A DNA stretch of 38,749 nucleotides from NCBI GenBank assembly GCA_944323205.1, contig CALURO010000016.1, positions 1 to 38,749 of the forward strand, given 5' to 3'. The stretch is from an uncultured Mucispirillum sp. (GTDB lineage: Bacteria > Chrysiogenota > Deferribacteres > Deferribacterales > Mucispirillaceae). Positions 34,432 through 38,749 of the stretch are shown in pieces (the first letter of the stretch is position 1; each line of letters opens with the position of its first letter). The translations under genes were made by a program, and so were the position numbers. The notes below the pieces were generated by a model. The model made no database searches and was not told the origin of the DNA. It saw only the letters and a program-made list of their open reading frames with translations.

Positions 34432-35970
34432 ATGAAAAGGCTGATGTTATATACATTAACATGTTTGTTAGCTTTAGCAGTCCCAGCTTTTGCCTATGTT
34501 GGCGATGCATATGTTACACCAGACACATGGAGTAAGCATGTAAATGCCAACGGTATCAAAGCAAGCTTAAACGGCTTAGATTTTGGTGATTCAGGGATAT
34601 TAAAAATAGGGTTAACAACAAGAGCCACAATGAAATTTGGCGAAGATGAAGACTGGTCAATATATCAATATGCAAGGCTTAGATTAAGTGATGCAAAACT
34701 TGGCCAGGGAACAGTGAATGTAAACTTAAATATGCGAGGCGCTTATGACAGCCTTCCAAGTATTGGGGGCAGCACAATGGACGGCATATCAGCTACTCAG
34801 CAGGGAAGCAGTTATAACCAGTTTTATGACGGATTATATACATCAAGGAAGTATGATGAATACACCCGCTTAAACGGTCACTATGACGGCAATTTTAGAA
34901 TATATCAGGCAAATGTAGAGTTTAAAAAAGTAGTGCCATATACCGATATATCAGCAGGCAGACTTTACTTAAATAACTTAGATATGTATAAAATAGACGG
35001 CGGCAGCCTTCATTTTGATACATGCGATTATTTCAAGCTTGATGTATACGGCGGTCTTCCAGTAAGCTATTACAGCAACTTAAAAACATCTGTAGTAGGA
35101 GCAGCATTAGAAGTGCCAATAGCAGTAAGCGGCACAAAAATCAGAGCAGAATACAACTACTTTATGCATGAAGATGGCGGCGATTTTAATACTCATGTTG
35201 CAAAAGGCAGAATAGACCAGAACTTAAACTTTCCAAATATAATATCATCAAATATATATCTTGAAGGAGCAATAGTAGGTAAAGCTATGCTTTATGAAGC
35301 AGGTTTAGATGCTAATATTGATAAAAGCCGTACAGGAATTTCTGCATACATTGCAGGCCAGTATGATAAAAATACAGGCGATATCAACCCATATGTATCC
35401 ATGTATGAAGATATGTTAGGCGGCTCAAGTGAATATGTAATGGGTGGCGTAATGCTGACACAAGGCATCACTGATTATGTAATAGTAGGTTTAGGCTGGG
35501 AAACAAGATTTAACTTCAGCGAAGCTTACGGAGACAGAGACTACCAAAGAGTATTTGGTAATGTAGACTTAGTAGGCTTAATCCATAAAAACAACTACTT
35601 AAGCTTAATAGTAGACTGGTATGATGTGGCAGAATACAAAAGACAGGACAGCAACTCTAAAGTAATGGGTGGTTTTAGAATGACTCAGGTATTTACAGAC
35701 AGAATAGAAGGCTGGATTGGAGTAAATGTTCAGAATTATCAGTATAGAAACAGCCCAATAAAATCCTACCCACAGTATGGGGAAGAAGTGCTGAATTTAA
35801 CAGAAAGAAACGAAAACACAACAATGGCATACATTGGAGCAATGTATCGTCCAGTAGACTGGTGTGTATTACAGCTTGATTATACTTATGAATATGCAGA
35901 CCTTTTTAAAAGTGCAGACTTACAGCCTGATATTCATACAGTAAGTATCTGGGCAAACTTTATCTGGTAG
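34432..35970 (+). CDS. Outer-membrane beta-barrel protein
   Basis: The start at 34432 is preferred over 34426 because AAGGAG (34417-34422) is then nine bases away and the product begins with a normal signal peptide (MKRLMLYTLTCLLALAVPAF, cleavage after AFA). The product is 512 aa. The mature protein is built of alternating polar/hydrophobic strands with many Tyr, Gly and Asn, and ends in Trp (VSIWANFIW), the typical C-terminal aromatic of outer-membrane barrels. I do not recognise the family. Sitting between the chaperone gene and a multihaem cytochrome gene, it could be the porin of a trans-outer-membrane electron conduit or an ordinary substrate porin. Only two Cys are visible, and no haem motif. 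Confidence 0.75.
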   Translation: MKRLMLYTLTCLLALAVPAFAYVGDAYVTPDTWSKHVNANGIKASLNGLDFGDSGILKIGLTTRATMKFGEDEDWSIYQYARLRLSDAKLGQGTVNVNLNMRGAYDSLPSIGGSTMDGISATQQGSSYNQFYDGLYTSRKYDEYTRLNGHYDGNFRIYQANVEFKKVVPYTDISAGRLYLNNLDMYKIDGGSLHFDTCDYFKLDVYGGLPVSYYSNLKTSVVGAALEVPIAVSGTKIRAEYNYFMHEDGGDFNTHVAKGRIDQNLNFPNIISSNIYLEGAIVGKAMLYEAGLDANIDKSRTGISAYIAGQYDKNTGDINPYVSMYEDMLGGSSEYVMGGVMLTQGITDYVIVGLGWETRFNFSEAYGDRDYQRVFGNVDLVGLIHKNNYLSLIVDWYDVAEYKRQDSNSKVMGGFRMTQVFTDRIEGWIGVNVQNYQYRNSPIKSYPQYGEEVLNLTERNENTTMAYIGAMYRPVDWCVLQLDYTYEYADLFKSADLQPDIHTVSIWANFIW

Positions 35971-35982
35971 GGGGAATACGTA

Positions 35983-36486
35983 ATGAAAATGAAATTATTA
36001 ATAATCGGCTTATTCTCTTTATTAATAGCAAGTGTTGCATTTGCAGTAGACAGCACAAAGCCGTCCACCCACAACAGCACATGGGAAAAACAGCACGGTC
36101 AGGCAGCCAAAACTAATATGAGTGAATGCTTAATGTGCCATGAAGAAAGAAGTGAATGTATAGCCTGTCACGAAGATACAGCCCCAAGAAGCCATACAGT
36201 AACATTTGTAAATAAAACACATGGCTTAGAAGCAAGGTGGAACAGGACAACATGCCAGACATGTCATAAACAGGATTTCTGTGATTCATGTCATGAAACA
36301 GCATATCCAATGAGCCACGCAAGAGCAAACTTTGCATCAGGCGTTCAAACAGACCCAGGCTCACACTGCGGCACAAGCTGTGTAATCCCTGTAGGCAACT
36401 GGAGCAATACGCCAGCAAAAAACTGTATAGTATGTCATAAAACAAGACCAATGACAAAAGCTGGTGCACTGCACACTATGAAGTAA
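35983..36486 (+). CDS. Periplasmic pentahaem cytochrome c
   Basis: The product is 167 aa with signal peptide MKMKLLIIGLFSLLIASVAFA. Five CxxCH haem sites: CLMCH (49-53), CIACH (59-63), CQTCH (91-95), CDSCH (100-104) and CIVCH (148-152); a further C129-x3-C133 pair has no His. Closely spaced CxxCH pairs and scattered His (SHTVTF, KTHG, MSHA) suggest bis-His haem packing. It begins 12 bases after the barrel gene, so the two are co-expressed. It probably shuttles electrons in the periplasm between quinol-linked donors and the molybdoenzyme or the barrel. It is smaller than the decahaem MtrA/DmsE proteins, so spanning the outer membrane alone is doubtful. Confidence 0.9.
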   Translation: MKMKLLIIGLFSLLIASVAFAVDSTKPSTHNSTWEKQHGQAAKTNMSECLMCHEERSECIACHEDTAPRSHTVTFVNKTHGLEARWNRTTCQTCHKQDFCDSCHETAYPMSHARANFASGVQTDPGSHCGTSCVIPVGNWSNTPAKNCIVCHKTRPMTKAGALHTMK

Positions 36487-36625
36487 CATATAGGATAATT
36501 ACTATCTTATAATAAAAATATTGTCCGCCTTTAATATAAGGGCGGACTACTATAAAAATTTACATATTATAATATTTGTGACTAGATATCTTTTCCCATA
36601 AGGTATCTACCATTAACATTTGTAG

Positions 36626-36658
36626 GTCTGCTCTGTTTTTTTACAGGGTAGACTTTTT
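36626..36658 (+). terminator. Terminator-like hairpin downstream of the cytochrome operon
   Basis: GTCTGCTCTGT (36626-36636) pairs with ACAGGGTAGAC (36643-36653) through two G-T pairs and is followed by five T. An earlier GTCCGCC/GGCGGAC hairpin (36523-36547) lacks a T-run. Confidence 0.65.
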
Positions 36659-36711
36659 GATTTATATAAGATTATTGAAACTTTTATCTTTGAAACTTTT
36701 AGACATAAAAA

Positions 36712-36731
36712 ATCGGGGTATATACCCCGAT
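36712..36731 (-). terminator. Terminator of efp
   Basis: ATCGGGGTATATACCCCGAT is a perfect palindrome starting four bases past the efp stop. On the minus strand it is followed by ATTTTTTATG, giving a T-run. Confidence 0.85.
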
Positions 36732-36735
36732 AAAT

Positions 36736-37308
36736 TTATTTTTTAGAGCTTACTCTTTCTATGTATGAAGCATCACGAGTATCAATTTTTAATACATCGC
36801 CTTCATTAATAAATAATGGCACTTGAATTTTACCGCCAGTGATAACTGTAGCACCTTTTGAACCGCCTGTTACAGTATCGCCTTTAACACCTGGCTCACA
36901 TTCAGTAACTTCTAACTCAACAAAGTTAGGAAGTGTAACACCTATTGGTTTGCCATTGAAAAACTGCACTGCTACATCTAAAGATTCTGGCATAAATAAG
37001 TATGCATCGCCAACACATTCATCATCAAGATGAACCTGCTCATAGCTTTCCTGGTCCATAAAAATATATTCAGCGCCGTCATGATAAAGATACTGCATTC
37101 TTTTTTCTTCAAAATCAGGCTCTTTTAATTTTTCCCCTGAATCGTAAGTCCTTTCAAGCACTCTGCCTGATATTAAGTTTTTAATTTTAGTGCGAACTGT
37201 GGCTCCACCCCTGCCGCATTTAATGTGCTGCCATTCTATCACAGCGTATGGCTCACCATCAACTTCAATTTTAGAGCCTCTTTTAAATTGGTTTGGAGTA
37301 ATTGGCAT
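36736..37308 (-). CDS. efp: Translation elongation factor P
   Basis: This ribosome-binding factor relieves stalling at polyproline. I choose the ATG at 37308 (GAGGA five bases upstream), giving 190 aa, over an upstream ATG at 37326, because MPITPNQFKRGSKIEVDGEPYAVI has the usual family N-terminus in outline. All three domains are present; SLDVAVQFFNGKPIGVTLPNFVELEV is typical. The tip loop, which is PGKGQA with modified Lys34 in E. coli, reads CGRGGA here, so the tip residue is Arg. Arg-type EF-P is known to be rhamnosylated by EarP in some bacteria; whether that holds here is unknown. It is a lone gene on the minus strand. Confidence 0.96.
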   Translation of the reverse strand: MPITPNQFKRGSKIEVDGEPYAVIEWQHIKCGRGGATVRTKIKNLISGRVLERTYDSGEKLKEPDFEEKRMQYLYHDGAEYIFMDQESYEQVHLDDECVGDAYLFMPESLDVAVQFFNGKPIGVTLPNFVELEVTECEPGVKGDTVTGGSKGATVITGGKIQVPLFINEGDVLKIDTRDASYIERVSSKK

Positions 37309-37385
37309 ATTTTCCTCTATTATCATAAATTTTTTCAGAGTATACCATTATTTTTTATAAATTGCAAGCAAAAGCAGTATTTTAT

Positions 37386-37444
37386 ATTTTTTGGAAAAAT
37401 ATCCTAAAATTATATAAATATATTATTTTTTTGGAAAAATATCC
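37386..37444 (+). promoter_or_regulatory. Direct repeats upstream of the AAA ATPase gene
   Basis: ATTTTTTGGAAAAATATCC (37386-37404) recurs with one extra T at 37425-37444, 40 bp apart (about four helix turns). The GGA...TCC core is near-palindromic. This spacing is suggestive of paired operator sites, 60-120 bp before the start codon. Confidence 0.45.
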
Positions 37445-37502
37445 AAAAAATACTTGAAATGATAATGCAAATGGAACAAATTAAGTTTACAGGAGTTTTA
37501 AA

Positions 37503-38735
37503 ATGATTATTAGAAAAGAATATATTGATTATATTATAAAATTTAAAGATATGGCTTTAATAAAAGTTATTACTGGAATTAGAAGGTGTGGTAAATCAAC
37601 TTTATTTATGCAGTATATAGACTATCTTAAAAATAATGGAGTAAGCGATAACCATATTATTTTTATTAATTTTGAAGATTTGAAATATGAAGAGTTAAAT
37701 AATTATAAAGCATTATATGATTATATTGCTGAAAAAATAACGGATAATAATACATATTATATTTTACTAGATGAAATACAAAATGTAGAAAATTATGAAA
37801 AAGCTGTAGACAGCTTATTAGTAAAAGGAAACTGCGATATATATATAACAGGCTCTAATGCTTATATGCTTTCAGGTGAATTAGCTACTTTATTAAGCGG
37901 AAGATATATAGAAATAAAAATGCTGCCCCTTTCCTTTAAAGAGTATGCTTCTCACTATAAAAATGATAATAACAGCTGTGAAGATTTATTTAATAAATAC
38001 ATAAATACTTCATCTTTACCATACAGCACTTATTTTAATGAAGATACTATGCTTACTAACTATTTAGAAGATATTTATAATTCCATTATAGTAAAAGATA
38101 TATCAAGGCGGATAGAAAAAATAGATATACCACTTTTAAACAGAATTGTTAAATTTATGTTTGATAGTATTGGAAGTATTCTCTCTATAAATAATATTGC
38201 AAATAAGCTCACATCAAGTGGTTATAAAGTAGATAACAAAACAGTAGGAAAATATATTAATGCATTAACAGACAGTATGCTTTTTTATAAAGTTGAAAGA
38301 TATAATGTTAAAGGAAAACATATATTATCATCACTGGAAAAATACTATGCAGCAGATATCGGTATAAGAAATATTAAAATTGGAAGGAAATTTGAAGACT
38401 TAGGACATATTATAGAAAATATAGTATTTTTAGAGCTGCTGCGAAGAAAATATGAAGTGTATGTTGGTATGCTTAATGATGGTGAAGTTGATTTTACAGT
38501 ATTTAAAAATGGAAATATAGAGTATTATCAGGTAATTCTATCTCTTATGGATAAGAATGTAATGGAAAGAGAAACCAAAAGTCTCAAAAATATACATGAT
38601 AATTATCCAAAATATATATTAAGCCTTGATAAAATAGGTACAAATATTAATGATGATGGAATTATACATCTTAGAGCCTGTATCAAATTTTGTGTAAACT
38701 GTTTAATTTCCGTATTCCATCTCAAATCTATTTAA
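37503..38735 (+). CDS. AAA ATPase with DUF4143 domain, C-terminus probably replaced by IS sequence
   Basis: The product is 410 aa. The N-terminal AAA_14 ATPase has Walker A GIRRCGKST (~26-34), Walker B YILLDEIQ (~90) and a sensor-like DIYITGSNA. The C-terminal DUF4143 part (~200-390) has the nuclease-like strand DGEVDFTVFKNGNIEYYQV and ERETKSLKNIHDNYPKYILSLD. Such proteins are common, often mobile, and of unsettled function; ATP hydrolysis is likely, while nuclease or toxin-antitoxin-like roles are unproven. After GIIHL, where relatives end with a short hydrophobic strand, the sequence changes to RACIKFCVNCLISVFHLKSI, which is translated from what looks like an insertion-sequence end. The ATG follows ACAGGAG. 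Confidence 0.85.
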   Translation: MIIRKEYIDYIIKFKDMALIKVITGIRRCGKSTLFMQYIDYLKNNGVSDNHIIFINFEDLKYEELNNYKALYDYIAEKITDNNTYYILLDEIQNVENYEKAVDSLLVKGNCDIYITGSNAYMLSGELATLLSGRYIEIKMLPLSFKEYASHYKNDNNSCEDLFNKYINTSSLPYSTYFNEDTMLTNYLEDIYNSIIVKDISRRIEKIDIPLLNRIVKFMFDSIGSILSINNIANKLTSSGYKVDNKTVGKYINALTDSMLFYKVERYNVKGKHILSSLEKYYAADIGIRNIKIGRKFEDLGHIIENIVFLELLRRKYEVYVGMLNDGEVDFTVFKNGNIEYYQVILSLMDKNVMERETKSLKNIHDNYPKYILSLDKIGTNINDDGIIHLRACIKFCVNCLISVFHLKSI

Positions 38736-38749
38736 AGCAGGCTTCCAGT
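38674..38749. mobile_element. Possible IS256-family element end (partial, runs off window)
   Basis: GAGCCTGTATCAAATTTTGT followed by GTAAACTG recalls the terminal sequence of IS256-type elements (GTCCGTATAATTGTGTAAAA in IS256). It begins exactly where the ATPase frame stops matching its family. Only ~75 bp are visible and no transposase is in view, so this is tentative. Confidence 0.4.

Noticed and set aside
36113..36469. 118-codon minus-strand frame opposite the cytochrome gene
   Set aside because: The plus strand has a signal peptide and five CxxCH motifs; the reverse frame is a shadow.
1..38749. tRNA or rRNA genes
   Set aside because: I saw no tRNA-like T-arm (GGTTCRANTCC) in a cloverleaf context and no rRNA-like sequence; a covariance search was not possible.

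Overview
The window is AT-rich DNA from a flagellated, anaerobically respiring, Gram-negative-type bacterium. It carries Tat-exported respiratory enzymes, an outer-membrane beta-barrel and a periplasmic multihaem cytochrome c. Base composition, gene order and the hydrogenase/molybdoenzyme content fit Deferribacterota, and a Mucispirillum-like gut anaerobe is my best guess. That assignment is inference, because no rRNA or other taxonomic marker is present.

Layout. 1-516: repeat-rich leader with a ~150-nt imperfect palindrome and a sigma28-like promoter. 517-3153: four tightly spaced genes (small charged protein, PilZ-like protein, DUF2802-like membrane protein, FliK-like protein), probably flagellar. 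3229-4647: pyruvate kinase. 4648-5367: AT-rich regulatory gap. 5368-10575: group 1 [NiFe] uptake hydrogenase in the order small subunit, HybA ferredoxin, HybB membrane subunit, large subunit, with a strong terminator. 10660-11135: small exported protein with a frameshifted signal peptide. 11280-13136 (minus): typA/bipA. 13417-13959: repeat cluster bounded by inverted ends. 14029-16615: RCK/USP regulator overlapping a CPA2 antiporter whose last 49 bp are duplicated beyond a nested hairpin cassette. 17000-20669: hybrid histidine kinase plus a separate Hpt protein. 20678-21274: HxlR regulator and a truncated monooxygenase remnant. 21554-22150: PEBP-family protein. 22321-29340: pstC-pstA-pstB-phoU-phoB-phoR, then a MITE-like insertion with a perfect 9-bp target duplication, then pstS. 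29720-36486: DmsA/DmsB-like molybdoenzyme, TorD chaperone, outer-membrane barrel and pentahaem cytochrome. 36736-37308 (minus): efp. 37503-38735: AAA/DUF4143 ATPase apparently entered by an IS256-like end at the window edge.

How the parts work together. The hydrogenase would oxidise H2 in the periplasm and feed quinone through HybA/HybB. The molybdoenzyme cluster is a candidate terminal reductase. It has no DmsC-type quinol-oxidising anchor, but does have its own barrel and cytochrome, so electrons may arrive by a cytochrome route. That is reminiscent of the Shewanella DmsEFAB outer-membrane DMSO reductase, though the parts are smaller. Its catalytic gene is out of frame at a 9-G tract, which suggests phase variation. 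The Pst-Pho genes form a complete phosphate uptake and sensing module, with 11-bp-period Pho-box-like repeats ahead of both pstC and pstS.

The most notable non-coding signal is a family of hairpin elements at five places. Their loop sequence is conserved while one member has a different, still complementary stem. They are associated with insertions, a gene-end duplication and a gene truncation.
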